Assembly (NCBI GenBank): GCA_963989245.1
Contig: OZ022339.1
Location: 58,200,482 to 58,264,481 of the forward strand
DNA: 64,000 nucleotides
Origin: Nansenia antarctica
Lineage: Eukaryota; Chordata; Actinopteri; Argentiniformes; Microstomatidae
Reading direction: 5' to 3'
Shown here: one piece after another, positions 1 to 10,690 of the stretch
Numbering within the stretch: the first letter of the stretch is position 1
How the letters are laid out: each line of letters opens with the position of its first letter
Position numbers and translations under genes: made by a program
The notes under the pieces: model-generated
The model's input: only the letters and a program-made list of their open reading frames with translations
What the model was told of the DNA's origin: nothing
Databases searched by the model: none

Positions 1-939
1 CTCCTACACAACACTTGACCCAATGTGGATGGAGTTGCTCTATCTGATGCAAGACAATTGCCCCATACCCTTCCCAGCTACCATACCTTTCCATCAGCAC
101 TTGTGGGGCAAAATAAACATAGAAAATAGCCCATCAGTGACAGAGTGGAAACATCAACATTGATGTGTTTGGTGTTAACATCCAGGCTCACGATTCGGTT
201 TGTAATCTGAAGGCACTTTGTTTCATGGCAGAAAGTGGCTTCTGTTCCTCTGGTGGATGTCTGGTGGAGATGTGACACAGGGTACTATGACAGTATCACA
301 TCCACTCCACCTGCCCTAAGACCTACCTCCCTCAGCATCTCCAATCTCATCCACCCCATCTCCACTGACCTCCCTCCATCCATCCGTCCGTCCAGCCACC
401 TTCTTTCTGCACTGCTATCCACTTCTCCCCTCTCTCCTCTGCTCTTCAAACCTCTCCTCCCATCTGCCCTCGGCCTAGCCTTGAAACGCCGTCGTCTGCC
501 CTTTGATCTCCTGACTACTCTTCTCTCCTCCTCTACACCCCACCTCTCCTCCACCCTTCGTTTCTTCAGTTGGCCACTTGGACATTGTGAGCACAGTGTT
601 GTTGTGAGACACTTAGGCAGCCACTGGGGAAGGGAAAATAAGCAGATCGAACTAAATGTTGGTAAAGTTTCTGTCTTCTGCAATACCGCACCAAGCTGAG
701 AAAGTAATGTCGAAAGACGTGTCAGGTAAATGAAGATAAGATATACACAGAAAAGCTTTGATTCCATGTAGTATTTGAAAGCAGGGAAAATAATCAGCTC
801 TTCAAAAAGTCACTAATGCCTCTGTACTGTACCCTTTCAAAGAAAGTTTCATAACTGACTGGCAAAGTTGTCCTTGTGCTTTACAAATAGTTCTCCCGGT
901 GCACTTGTGAGCTCTTCCCCCACAAAATCCAGGCTCGTT

Positions 940-942
<3 letters not shown>

Positions 943-1035
<93 letters not shown>
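943..1035. repeat. (CA)n microsatellite, about 93 bp
   Basis: Uninterrupted CA dinucleotides on the plus strand. It lies about 280 nt beyond the mdga2 stop codon, in the 3' UTR or immediate flank. Confidence 0.98.
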
Positions 1036-1037
<2 letters not shown>

Positions 1038-1124
1038 GGCTTCGTACTCATAAAGTGCTCCCAATCCTGCACTGGGGAGCATTTTTCTGGAAAAGTTGTC
1101 TCTAAAAAAAATTAGCGAATCTTC

Positions 1125-1130
1125 TTTATT
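1125..1130 (-). terminator. candidate poly(A) signal
   Basis: The minus strand reads AATAAA here, 190 nt after the proposed stop codon. This hexamer is common by chance in A/T-rich sequence, so its use is only inferred. Longer 3' UTR forms that run past it into the (CA)n tract cannot be excluded. Confidence 0.35.
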
Positions 1131-1318
1131 ACTTTTTATGTGTTTTTTTTCCCTTTTTTTCTTGTTTTTTTTAAATCGGTTTTCATCCCTGGAGACTCTA
1201 TGTGCGGCCCCTCGCTGCCGTCTGAATGCATGAATCTTTGGTGATTAGATGCCGAGGGGTGCTAGCTCACAGACGTCAGGTCTGACTGTTCGCCTCCCGC
1301 AGACGACACGCAGCAGGG

Positions 1319-1407
1319 TCACCTCCGGCCTCCCAGGAAGGTCATCCCCATGGTGATGCTCAGTGGCCATATATGGGAGTATGTGGGTGGAGCCGTGGAT
1401 ATGAGAT
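1319..1407 (-). CDS. mdga2: mdga2 last coding exon: C-terminal GPI-anchor signal and stop
   Basis: This short terminal exon is inferred from splicing logic and resemblance. A pyrimidine-rich tract ending in cctctag lies just upstream, and the frame continues exactly from the phase-1 end of the previous exon (C plus AT gives His). It then reads 28 further residues to TGA at 1321-1319. The tail SHIWPLSITMGMTFLGGRR resembles the HIW...RR ending I recall for mammalian MDGA2. Small residues (STAPP) upstream of a moderately hydrophobic end suit a GPI attachment signal. The hydrophobic stretch is short, and no transcript evidence is available here. Confidence 0.72.
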
Positions 1408-2644
1408 CTAGAGGCGGGGGGAGGGGGGGGGGGGTATATATAGAGAAGAGAAAAGGTTATCTGTGGACATAGACAGGTACCTAGCATACACCCCCCCACC
1501 CAATCCTTACTTTCACCATTCCCAAGACTGACCCTAAATCAGTGTCCAGGGGTATTTCCATACCACACTGTCTGTTTCCATGGTCACACTGAGAATCATG
1601 CAAGATTCATCATGTAAGATTGGAATACATAATTCATGACATCACACTCTGTCTTCGACCTGGATGACTACTCCTTAACTACAAATGAAGTTATTAAATA
1701 GCTTTGAATGATTATGGAGCTAGAGACACAGAGAGCACCTCCAATGTATCAGAATGACTTAACGTCGTTTCCTTCTGGAGATATTTCTTCAAATAAAAGA
1801 TGTGAAAGTATTAACAGTCACTGTCATGACTGTAGCGGAGGAAGCGTGATGAATGCTGTACATTACAGGCGGATCTTCTCTGACAGGATCAACATGGCAG
1901 TCATAAACAGACGCAAACAGTATCTAGAACCATTCATATCCATCTCTCTGGTGTTGTGGAGTGTAATACAGTACTAAGTACTTACTGACAGTGTGTCACA
2001 TGAGAGTACCGTAATAGCAGAACTATACACCATACTGTATATTCATTATGATTAAGTTAAGTTTCTTATAAGTTTCTTTTTCGTTGACCATAGGTACAGT
2101 GGAAGACAAGTAAGTATTTCAAGACTCTTTTGATCTTCAGAAGATTGGTCTACATCTGTGTAAAACATGTTCCTCTGTTAAAAAAACTCTCAAAATCAAT
2201 CTTTCAAAGTTCAGAGTAAAAGAAGCCAAAAAAGAAAATCCAAATAACAAGACCACAATCATGGCTACACATTGTAAAAGGGAGAACAAGCATTACAACA
2301 CAGGTCCATTTAGAACAGGAGGTAATCAAAGATCCCTCTGTGAGGAACAGTCTCCTAGTCCACCTGTCGATATCGTCTCGTCAATTGCAGGCTATTACCT
2401 GTCCTGTTTTCTATTTTCCCTTTCTGTTTGTTCCCTGGTGCAATTACAGTGCTTCGCTCTATGCGGTTGGGCTTGCGATCATTCATGTGATTACAGAGCG
2501 GTCTCCATGGCAACACCCGTTTTATACAAGAAGTGCCTTACTTTCACCTTTCCCCCCCTCTCTCTCAGGAGGTTGTAAAAAATAAAGAACAAAAGTGACC
2601 TTAGATATGGATCTAGAGGTACCCTGCTGTGTTTGGCTACTCAC
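1408..2644 (-). other. mdga2 intron (MAM end to GPI exon)
   Basis: This 1237-bp intron has donor GTGAGTAG and acceptor cctctag preceded by a long poly(C) and poly-pyrimidine run (plus-strand g-run near 1415-1434). No other gene or recognisable mobile element is visible. Confidence 0.7.
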
Positions 2645-2744
2645 GGTTGCCTGGTGGGTCTCGACACTCTCCTTCCTCCAGGGTGACGTCATCGATCGCA
2701 ATGTCCCCCTCAATGCCCGGGCCTCGGATGCCTTCCAGCACAAC
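2645..2744 (-). CDS. mdga2: mdga2 exon: end of MAM domain
   Basis: This 100-nt exon lies between ttttccccag and a GTGAGT donor. It encodes VVLEGIRGPGIEGDIAIDD followed by VTLEEGECRDPPGN. The first part is the last conserved block of MAM domains (EGxRG...GDIAIDDV), followed by the final MAM cysteine in GEC. It starts in phase 0 and ends in phase 1. GPGIEGDIAIDD is the MDGA2 form; MDGA1 as I recall it differs at GPGYLGD. If the following intron were retained, the donor itself (GT GAG TAG) would end the protein two residues later. Confidence 0.95.
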
Positions 2745-3151
2745 CTGGGGAAAAAAAGAGAAGGAGGGAGAGAGAGAGAGAAAGAGAGAGAAACGAAGTT
2801 TAGTCATATATTTTCATCAGAGAAAAGACACAGGACAGAAAGGGCATCAAAACCTCTGTCCATTACACCATAGCCTATCCCTCATTTAATCACTAAGGCT
2901 TATCAAGTGCTATATCAAGATGTGTCCGCAGGGAAACCAAATCCCAATATCAAAGAGACAGACAGAGAGTCACAGGACTACAAGGTGAATGCTGGATATC
3001 AGATGAGAAAAGACAGCAGTCTGTGTTATTGTCCATCAAGGATAGAGAACAGAGGCTGGGTAGGTTACAATAGATGGCCCACTGAAACAAAGAGTTTGAG
3101 TAGAACTGCCTCCCGTCCTGAGTCATCGAATCGCGAGGGGGCCTCACTCAC
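2745..3151 (-). other. mdga2 intron within the MAM domain
   Basis: This 407-bp intron (donor GTGAGT, acceptor ccccag) has a GA-rich low-complexity patch at about 2755-2795 close to the acceptor. I see no other feature in it. Confidence 0.9.
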
Positions 3152-3282
3152 CTGGAACGACGCCGTTGGGTGGATGCTGACTTTGGCCAGCCGCCAGCGG
3201 TCAGCTTGGTTACCGCTCAGCGACCACGCAGGACTCTCTGAGGTGGCCTGGCCCTTCTGCCTCAGGAACGCGTTTAGGGTCC
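3152..3282 (-). CDS. mdga2: mdga2 exon: MAM domain, third part
   Basis: This 131-nt exon has acceptor tcgtgtag and donor GTGAGT. It begins in phase 1 (G plus GG), ends in phase 0 and encodes GTLNAFLRQKG, then QATSESPAWSLSGNQADRW and RLAKVSIHPTASFQ. LNxxLRxKG and WSLSGNxxxxW are the typical central beta-strand segments of MAM domains. The match to MDGA2 is clear, but this is a less conserved stretch of the domain. Confidence 0.93.
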
Positions 3283-3447
3283 CTACACGATGGGGAAACA
3301 TGGTCAGACTTCAAGGACTGTTCCTTGAAGGACTTTTCCAATTTCATCATCAATTTGCATTTTGGTATACAGTAATTCATGGTGTGCTATGATTGAGAGC
3401 CAATGGTCGTAGCCTTGTATCCCGCTACCCCCCTTTCTGCAATATTT

Positions 3448-3752
3448 GACAGCAGCTGGTGAAAGGGGGAACGAAGTTGGCAACCAATCGAAATGTTCAG
3501 ACTTTTATTCTGAAAAATGTCAATAAATGTCAACGTTGTTGAAAATCAATGACTCACTTGATCAATGACACAATCGATTTGGTGAGTAATCCCCACTACT
3601 ACCTAGTTGTTATAGTTAACTAAATAGTAGTGGGGATTACTCACGTATCTATTGCATTGCAATATTTTGGCTTGACTTTTTAACATTTTCAGAATAAAAG
3701 TTTGAACATTTGGTCGGTTGCCGACTTTTTCCCCCTTTAAACAGCTGCTGTC
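3448..3752. mobile_element. fold-back element with arms of about 130-150 bp
   Basis: The left arm (3448-3601) and right arm (3625-3752) are diverged reverse complements. The outer tips gacagcagctg / cagctgctgtc are exact, and the inner 20 bp (3582-3601 against 3625-3644) are perfect. The middle keeps matches such as cttttattctgaaaa and a run of aaaggggga. The loop is 23 nt. It resembles two short elements inserted head-on or a fold-back MITE. The family is not recognised. Confidence 0.75.
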
Positions 3753-3835
3753 ACATATATGGGCGACACAGCAATCAAACTCATGACTCAGAACCATCCA
3801 ACCATTTGAACCCTCTGAGCCACCATTCCAGAACA
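3753..3835 (-). mobile_element. possible tRNA-derived SINE head
   Basis: Reading the minus strand outward from the fold-back arm gives a box A-like TGGCTCAGAGGG and, about 40 nt later, a box B-like GAGTTTGATTGC. This would make the right arm the body of a tRNA-derived SINE. Box B deviates from the consensus GGTTCGANTCC, so the call is tentative. Confidence 0.35.
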
Positions 3836-4877
3836 ATATTATAATTTTGTTAGGTGAAAGCAATGCATAAAACAGCTGCATAAACTCTCTCATCAATATT
3901 GAATGCTTTATTATTATTGGATCTTAAATGTCAGTTTAACAGCGGAGGGGTAACTGGTATATAGGGGTGCGGGAGGGGGGGCTATTTGAGTTTCAATCTC
4001 TGCCTGCATTCCAAATTCATGTCTTCTTCTGCATTCAAGGCAGAGCTGGAGTGGTGGCAAAGGTTAAAAGCGGGTCGGACAAATTGATACATTTATTAAT
4101 TCCGGGTTCAACGAGTGATGATGAATTATTCTCAAACACGTAATAATAAAGTTGAATTTTATGGCCGATTAAGTGGCAGAGAATTCCTGGGATTGAACCA
4201 ACAACGTCACGTTGGAAGGCTCCTCTCAATCATTTATCCCTCCTAGGATTGGGTGTGAATCTGAATGAGCACCAAGTTAAACCTGCTCCTTAGAACTCAC
4301 ACCCTTCCTTCCATGCCGTTTCTAGAACGTGCTGAAGGGGTTAAACTTCTCCACAACAACAGATCCAATGTGAAGAAGACTCAGCTTCTTCTTTTTTTTC
4401 TTTTTGCGCCACTTCTCTGGCCTCGCCCTTTGATGTAAAACCATCAGATGATGACACTGAGTGCAACCCACCTCCTTCTTTTCTCTCCTTTTCCTCCTCC
4501 TTCTACAAAACAAACAGGTCAAAAGAATGTACCACGCCACAAACAGTGTTGGTTTAAAAGGCTGCCACGCAGAGAATATGCCTCCTCCAGCAACGGGCCA
4601 ACCGTCCGACCCAGCTCCAGCGTCAGAGCGTATGTTTGCTCCACAGCGAGGCAACCCCAGCCACCCCCACCCCCACCCCCACTCCCACTCCCACAGCTCA
4701 TGAGGACTATCACTCTGTAGGTTATGAGTGAGTCACAGTGAAGCAAAGAGGCATGTTCGTTCTTAGCTACCGCATCGCCTGCTGGGGGCGAAGACAGAGG
4801 AGCGACTGAGATTGCTTTGATGCATCTCATGCTCAGTGAACTGCCTCATTACCGTATGGTTGTGGCTATGGATGCTT

Positions 4878-4879
<2 letters not shown>

Positions 4880-4951
<72 letters not shown>
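4880..4951. repeat. (GA)n microsatellite
   Basis: About 70 bp of GA repeats with one interruption near the right end, followed by a G-rich run. Confidence 0.97.
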
Positions 4952-4952
<1 letters not shown>

Positions 4953-6069
4953 GGGGAGGGGGGGCTATAGGTCCCTGTCTGTTCCCTCTTCATCAGCATA
5001 CGCTTTTCCCCACGACAACACATTCTCCACGAAGATTGTAGGGAATCTGACCTGAGGTTTCACCTAGTGTCCAAGTGTTTAACATACAGGCTGGAATCTT
5101 GCTGAGCTGTCTTGTTCTCACTTCTCTTTGAACTTACTGTACTGTAAGGTGGTTATGTCAGTGTCGCTGCACTCTGAGCAGATGCATACTGTAGGAGTTT
5201 GGCTGCACAGGCTCATCGAATAATTGTGATATATATTACGAATGCAACTGAATATTAAAACGCTCGACACGACTCCTGGTTATGAATAATTTGCACATCC
5301 TGTGTTTTCTTTGATACGAAGAAGAAAAGCGAGTTGTGTGGTATACAATTTCTTCTTTATGGTTGTTCCACCGATTTGATTTCCGAAGATGGATGAATTA
5401 TGTTTATGTATTATCCTGTGTATTTTACTCACGCCTTATTGGTATTTGACTGCTATGTGGTAAAACTGCTATAAAGTAAAGTTGATTAAGAATTGATGAT
5501 TTTCAACACTATTTTCCATTCCTAAAAGCAGAGGACTTTCTCAACTGTCTCCATTCTTACTCTCCTGAAATTATATTTGGTAGAATTCCTTTCTCAGGAT
5601 GCACAGCAGTAAACCCACAAGGGATAAACAATTTAATACAGCGCTGGATAAAATCCTCTAGAACCACTGCACACTTCCCATTATACACACAGAGATTGGA
5701 ATTACAGCGCAAGAGAGAGGCTGTATAGCATTAGCCATTCCAGCTAATGAAATCGCTCTGATCCCCTGCCCTCTCAGTAGGCCAGACATGAAACAGACTC
5801 TTTGCTGTGTGCTGGGGGACTTAATCCCCTGTAAACAAACGTGACACAAAGCTCCAAAGGCAAACTTTGAAGTGTGCTTCAGTAATTAGCTGTGACCTTG
5901 TCCCAGGTAGCCCCTGCTAGCTAAATATGGAGTGCTCTCTCTCTCCGAGACCCTGCCACAACTCTCCACTGAGTGTGGGCATGGTCTTTATCGAGTGTGT
6001 GCGTCCGTACATCCGGCTGGTTGGCTGCAGCACGACAGACACAGCTCTACTATGACTCAACCCCAGCAA

Positions 6070-6355
6070 CAGTCCCAGGCAAGCACAAACACTCACACAA
6101 CCACCAACAGGCAAGCACAAACACTCACACAACCACCAACACTTTACACTGTAGAATTAATTCTGTTACTTCATGGATCTGTGAGAACTCACACCAGTTA
6201 ACCATCCAATGCAGCAGGGTTAAAGATAGTCCCAGGCAAGCACAAACACTCACACAAACACCAACACTTTACACTGTAGAATACATTCTGTCACTTCATG
6301 GATCTGTGAGAACTCACACCAGCTAAACATCCAAGTCAGCAGGGTTACAAATAAT
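6070..6355. repeat. direct tandem duplication of about 120 bp
   Basis: A block starting with ggcaagcacaaacactcaca and ending with cagcagggtta appears twice head to tail (about 6111-6230 and 6235-6350) with a few substitutions. A short partial third copy of its first 34 bp lies at 6077-6110. The whole block includes the phrase cttcatggatctgtgagaac in both copies. Confidence 0.9.
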
Positions 6356-7215
6356 AAGTGTGAGCTTTGGTTTTAAGGATGTGCAAAAGGCTTATAGAGG
6401 TGCTATAGGAGGTGAATAAACATGTATAACCTCAAATTAATGCAAAGTATAAAAACACACTGAATATGGATAGGAACTGGTGGAGCATTTATCAGAACAT
6501 TCCCATGGTTCAGTATTCCAAATGTTTTCAAAACGTTCTGAGCTCACATTCCGAAACTGCAGACAAGAATTATTTTCAGAGGAGAGAGGCAGAATGCTAA
6601 GTAGAGCATCGCTCTGGAGTATCTGAGCGTCTCCAGCCCTTGACATTGAGCCCATTCATCATAACAAACCCCAGCCTGGGCATAGGCCGCACCACAGGCG
6701 GGGAGGGAGTGGCTGGGGGAGGGGGGGGTTTGGCTGACGATCAATCTGAGCAAATTGGAAATGTCATGGCCTACTCAACCTCAGCTGAGTGCTGGAGGAG
6801 CTCCCGTCTCCCCACCGACCCCCATCCTCTCTACCTCCCTCTCACCCCCCCCCCTCCAGATGTTGGGTCCAGACTCCCATCTGGTCATTTCAACATGTCC
6901 ATTCCGCAAGGGTGAGCTAAGCTAGCCTGACTCATCCTTGTAGGCTGTCACAAACCTCTAGCACAGCGTCAGCCCATTGTCAGAATTGTGATAGCTAGCT
7001 GGTGCCCTCACTTTGCTCTCTCAAGTGCTTGGCGGCTGTGCGAGCAGCGGTTGTCTTAGACGGCAACAGGGATCGCATTAGAGCTCTTCACAACAGCTAA
7101 TGCTTTTGTCAAACAAGGCTTCCAGCGCAACACTCCTAGACAATGAGAAGGTAATGTAAGAGGCTAAGTAATACCACACACTATTATCAGCCTAGGGAGA
7201 GCCAAGGGACTGCTC

Positions 7216-7294
<79 letters not shown>
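7216..7294. repeat. (AG)n microsatellite
   Basis: About 79 bp of uninterrupted AG repeats. Confidence 0.97.
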
Positions 7295-7300
<6 letters not shown>

Positions 7301-7385
7301 TCAGAGAGAGAGAGAGATCTCACCAGGGGATACCAGCCCTTCCTTTTCACAGCCAGAGATCCAATCTCCCACCCCACTCACACTC

Positions 7386-7389
<4 letters not shown>

Positions 7390-7467
<78 letters not shown>
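7390..7467. repeat. (AC)n microsatellite
   Basis: About 78 bp of AC repeats, 95 bp after the (AG)n tract. Confidence 0.97.
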
Positions 7468-7469
<2 letters not shown>

Positions 7470-7775
7470 GAAGTAGTGGGTCTGGAGCTGACTGATTGGG
7501 TCCAGGGCGAGGAGAGTCTAAGAGCACAGCATTAGAGACAGAGTGGCACTTCACTGAGAGGAGAGAAACTGCTCTGCCATCGATACTTGAGACCGACGTG
7601 TCCACAGCGACGTCATTTGAATTCTGAGAACACACTCCGGGGAGGGAATACTGTGGCATTGTGTACAGCCTATGTTTGTTTGCTTGGACGCTCCAGCTGT
7701 AGTAGTAGATCTAAGTGGTTGATGAAAATGGTAAAGCAAATTCCATACTCACTTACGGCCTAGATACGTGTGCTG

Positions 7776-7785
7776 CGCACGCACG

Positions 7786-7838
<53 letters not shown>
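7776..7838. repeat. (CA)n microsatellite abutting an mdga2 splice donor
   Basis: GCAC then CA repeats on the plus strand. On the mdga2 transcript it is a (UG)n tract beginning at intron position +8 after the exon ending at 7846. Confidence 0.97.
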
Positions 7839-7840
<2 letters not shown>

Positions 7841-7845
7841 CTTAC

Positions 7846-8007
7846 CAATGTGTTTGCCGTACATATGGTAGTAAAATCCGAAGCAGTAAGCAGGGGGGTT
7901 GGTAATGCCGTAGGGGTTTTTGGGCGCCACGTTGAAGAATGGGCTCACCAGACGTGCCTGCTCCCCCTCCTTCCGAGGTCTGGAGGTTTCTATGTACATG
8001 TAGAAAC
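7846..8007 (-). CDS. mdga2: mdga2 exon: MAM domain, second part
   Basis: This 162-nt exon is symmetric (phase 1 to 1). It encodes GFYMYIETSRPRKEGEQARL, then VSPFFNVAPKNPYG and the MAM signature CFGFYYHMYGKHIG. A cysteine followed by aromatic residues and YHMYG is diagnostic of MAM domains. The acceptor is ttctcccag. The donor gtaagtc runs directly into a (UG)n tract of about 60 nt on the transcript, starting at intron position +8. MAM domains of this family mediate adhesive or cis contacts at the neuronal surface. Confidence 0.96.
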
Positions 8008-9281
8008 CTGGGAGAAACACACACCATGTTATTAGCCTTATAACAACATCACACCTGCCGCCATGGCAATACACTCAGTGGACCAATTCGCTAAACATAC
8101 TTATCTAAAATGTTCACGCAATTCTAGCTCCCCTCCACGTAACCTAACTCGGAGTGCTTAAGTGCCCATATGAGAAATAAGCGTTTGAGGAGGGGTATGA
8201 CTAAAATGTGGGTCCAATAGATGTCCAATAGATTTCCAAGATAAGTGAATCCTTACCCCATATTGAAACACCCATATTTGGCCTCTACTCAAACTAAGAA
8301 GGTGGAATGATTCCATATCTTGACTAACGAGCATTTATTGGCACCCAAAAAATAGTGTCTCACGCACGTTTTGAACCAGCAACGTTCAGGTTGCAAGTCG
8401 TGCAGTTCATGAGAGTTTGAGATTGAATTAAAACCAGTGCTTAAATTCAAGTTAGGATCCCAGCCATAAAGACAGCAAATCCGGCCAACACTTTCTGTCC
8501 ATACACGCTCATTTTGGCGTCTCTTTTCATGTATTTGGAGCTGTTGCAGAATGATCTTGGTCCAGTGGGAGACAGAGGGTGGGGGTGTGCCCGTCTGAAA
8601 CTGCCTGAGAGCTTTTTTGCCAGGCAATCTCAATAAGCCAAAGACTTTTTGTGTGATTGCCAATGACAATAGGCTAGACTCTAATTGGCCACAAATTGGC
8701 CACGGCTGTAAATCTCAAAAATACAAACTTGTGGTTGTGCTCTCCACATTTTATAGAAGCCCCTCCGCCATGAAAGGACAAAAGGTTATACAGTACATGA
8801 GAGAAGGAAGTCAATTTCCACTAAAGCCTTCTTCTCTTTCATCTCTAATAACACTAACCAGGGGAAAAGAGGAGAGAGGCCAATGCCTCACATTTATGTC
8901 TCCCTCCCTGACACCTTCATGGGCAAGGCAGCAGAACTAACCTTCACCTGACAGGGCCCAAGCATCATTTCAAACCCCATCTCCATCCTGCTTTGGGGCA
9001 GGGGAAGGTAGAGAGCGGCTTCACGCGCCCTCTAGTCTGAACCAAAATAGAATTTCTTCTTCAGTGGAATTTGATATCAGATAATTACAGCTCGCTAGGA
9101 TTTGGGCCTGGTAATGAAATGCTGGACAGTTTCAAACCATTTGGGTGATTAAAGCCAATGTGTTATTAACTACATCAGCTGCTGCCACTACACTCTCATA
9201 AAAGACAAGATCACGCTCACTCTCCCCCAGGACACGCACAAGGTGACTATCAGACTTTCTCAGACATCCCTGCCTTGTGGA

Positions 9282-9285
<4 letters not shown>

Positions 9286-9347
<62 letters not shown>
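9286..9347. repeat. (GT)n microsatellite
   Basis: About 62 bp of GT repeats, intronic. Confidence 0.97.
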
Positions 9348-9348
<1 letters not shown>

Positions 9349-9550
9349 CAAACAGAGAGGAGACTGGAGGACCACAGCCAACAGTGCAATCCTTGTAGAG
9401 CCACAGTTAATGATTATTAAATGGATATTTGAAATCAAATCACTGTGATTCAGTAGTTTCAAGGTATGTGTTTAATCACAGCAAATAGATTTTGGAGTGA
9501 ACTCCACATATCTCTTCAATTACTGGCAGCGCTGCGGTCTGGAGGTCCTG

Positions 9551-9681
9551 CAGGAGAGGCTGGAGGAGGTAGAAATTGTAATTCATGGAACGGAACGAGA
9601 CATGTGTTCGATACCGTTCCTCATTCCATTCATTACAATGAGCCCGTCCTCCGCTATTTCTACCTCTGCTAGTCTCCCCGG
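9551..9681. mobile_element. palindromic hAT-like MITE with 8-bp target duplication
   Basis: The two halves are near reverse complements: CAGGAGAGGCTGG...GTAGAAAT at the left and ATTTCTACCTC...AGTCTCCCCGG at the right, with internal acaatgagcccgtcct. Exact 8-bp direct repeats aggtcctg flank it (9543-9550 and 9682-9689), the length typical of hAT insertions. Termini and internal motif match a short element I associate with salmoniform/esociform genomes. It lies within the intron, 10 nt from the splice donor at 9699. Confidence 0.85.
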
Positions 9682-9699
9682 AGGTCCTGGTACACTCAC

Positions 9700-9855
9700 C
9701 CTGCTTGGACCCGCTCCGGTCGCTACTGGGCCCCGTGTTAGGCGTGTACTTGGTGTCACGGGTGGCGGCGCTGTGCCTCGTCCAATCAAAATCGTCGTTC
9801 TTGTCCTGCGTGAACATGCAGATGGGCTCCTCCTCAAAGCTGCAGTGGAACTCTC
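9700..9855 (-). CDS. mdga2: mdga2 exon: start of MAM domain
   Basis: This 156-nt exon is symmetric (phase 1 to 1), with acceptor cctcgtcag and donor GTGAGTGTA. It encodes REFHCSFEEEPICMFTQ, then DKNDDFDWTRHSAATR and DTKYTPNTGPSSDRSGSKQG. This is the canonical MAM opening: CxFE....C.xTQ, then D(D/N)FDWTR and the NTGP...DRSG loop, with its first two disulfide cysteines. A palindromic hAT-like MITE sits 10 nt into the downstream intron. Confidence 0.97.
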
Positions 9856-10592
9856 CTGACGAGGGCAAGCAGAAAGGCTGTTAGAGTTATGATGAAAATG
9901 ACCGACAACCTAATGACAACCTGAGCATGATGTAGTGTGTAGGGTTATAGCAGCTGACCTCTACTGAGCTATGAATCATTCAATTCAATTCAACTTTATT
10001 CGCAATATGCAGTGCACTAGGAACATGACTTGGTATTATCATGGTTGTGTTCTACTGCATAGCATAAGGACACTGTGGTGGTTTGTGCGTCTGTGTGTGT
10101 GTGTGAATGTGTGTGTGTATAACAATGTAAGCATGTTATAGCTCTCTCTCCTGTGTATGTCATTGCTAACTAACCATAACATGAACAATGAGGAGGAAAG
10201 GTGGTTATAGCTCCTACCAATATCTATTAAATATGGAATAGCATACAGTAATTGCTGTCAATTTGCAGTGAGAGGAGTTTCAATTCTTCTCCAGCCTTTC
10301 ACGCCTGGTCAACTGTGACACTGTGCAAATACATTCTGGACTAAGTGAGTGGGGCTATCTTTTCTTTTCCAGTATTACGCACAGGTGACACTCTGGTGCT
10401 CGACATCACCTCCTAAACCCGAACACCGTTCCAGGTAATGTGTAGGTATGAGAGTTTAAAGGGCTATGGCTAGGGGACAATAGAGCCTAGCCTCTATAGG
10501 CTCTCAATGGCATAAGTTAAGGATCTCGACTTCTAGATAACGCTATGTATTGAGACTTAGTATACGACAGTATACGACTTATACAAATGTGC

Positions 10593-10690
10593 CAGGGGAG
10601 GCTGGTGGAGCTAAACAATCAGAAGACGGCTCATTGCGATGCACCGAATGGTGGAATGAGGAACGGTAACGTGTGAGCAAACTGAGAAAC
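10593..10690 (+). mobile_element. partial hAT-like MITE (left half)
   Basis: It starts CAGGGGAGGCTGGTGGAGC and continues with gacggctcattgcgatgca and gaatggtggaatgaggaacg. This is the left half of the same family as the element at 9551. The right inverted half is not recognisable. Confidence 0.75.

Larger units (their letters stand above)
1..1318 (-). other. mdga2 3' UTR start and downstream flank
   Basis: On the minus strand the sequence after the stop codon is the start of the 3' UTR. A candidate poly(A) signal, AATAAA (tttatt on the plus strand, 1125-1130), lies about 190 nt after the stop. Further down are a (CA)n microsatellite and a C/T-rich stretch at about 290-560. No conserved gene is visible in 1-900; the overlapping open frames there have proline/serine-rich or arginine-rich low-complexity content. 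Confidence 0.5.
3283..7845 (-). other. mdga2 intron within the MAM domain
   Basis: This 4.6-kb intron contains a large fold-back element (3448-3752) with a tRNA-like neighbour, a (GA)n tract, a 120-bp direct duplication, and adjacent (AG)n and (AC)n tracts. No conserved coding segment is seen. Confidence 0.9.
8008..9699 (-). other. mdga2 intron within the MAM domain
   Basis: This 1.7-kb intron carries a (GT)n tract and a hAT-like MITE next to its donor. A segment near 8330-8400 has a weak tRNA-like box B on the minus strand (ggttcaaaacg). Nothing coding is seen. Confidence 0.9.

Noticed and set aside
285..767. 160-codon arginine/glutamate-rich minus frame and 154-codon proline/serine-rich plus frame over the same bases
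   Set aside because: They mirror each other over a C/T-rich low-complexity stretch, with no domain and no splice context.
1245..1355. Overlapping minus frame ending VRPDVCELAPLGI as the alternative C-terminus
   Set aside because: It is in a different frame from the one set by the exon ending at 2645 and has no hydrophobic tail.
2261..2578. Plus-strand 105-codon frame with a hydrophobic stretch
   Set aside because: It lies in an mdga2 intron on the opposite strand, with no domain or supporting signals.
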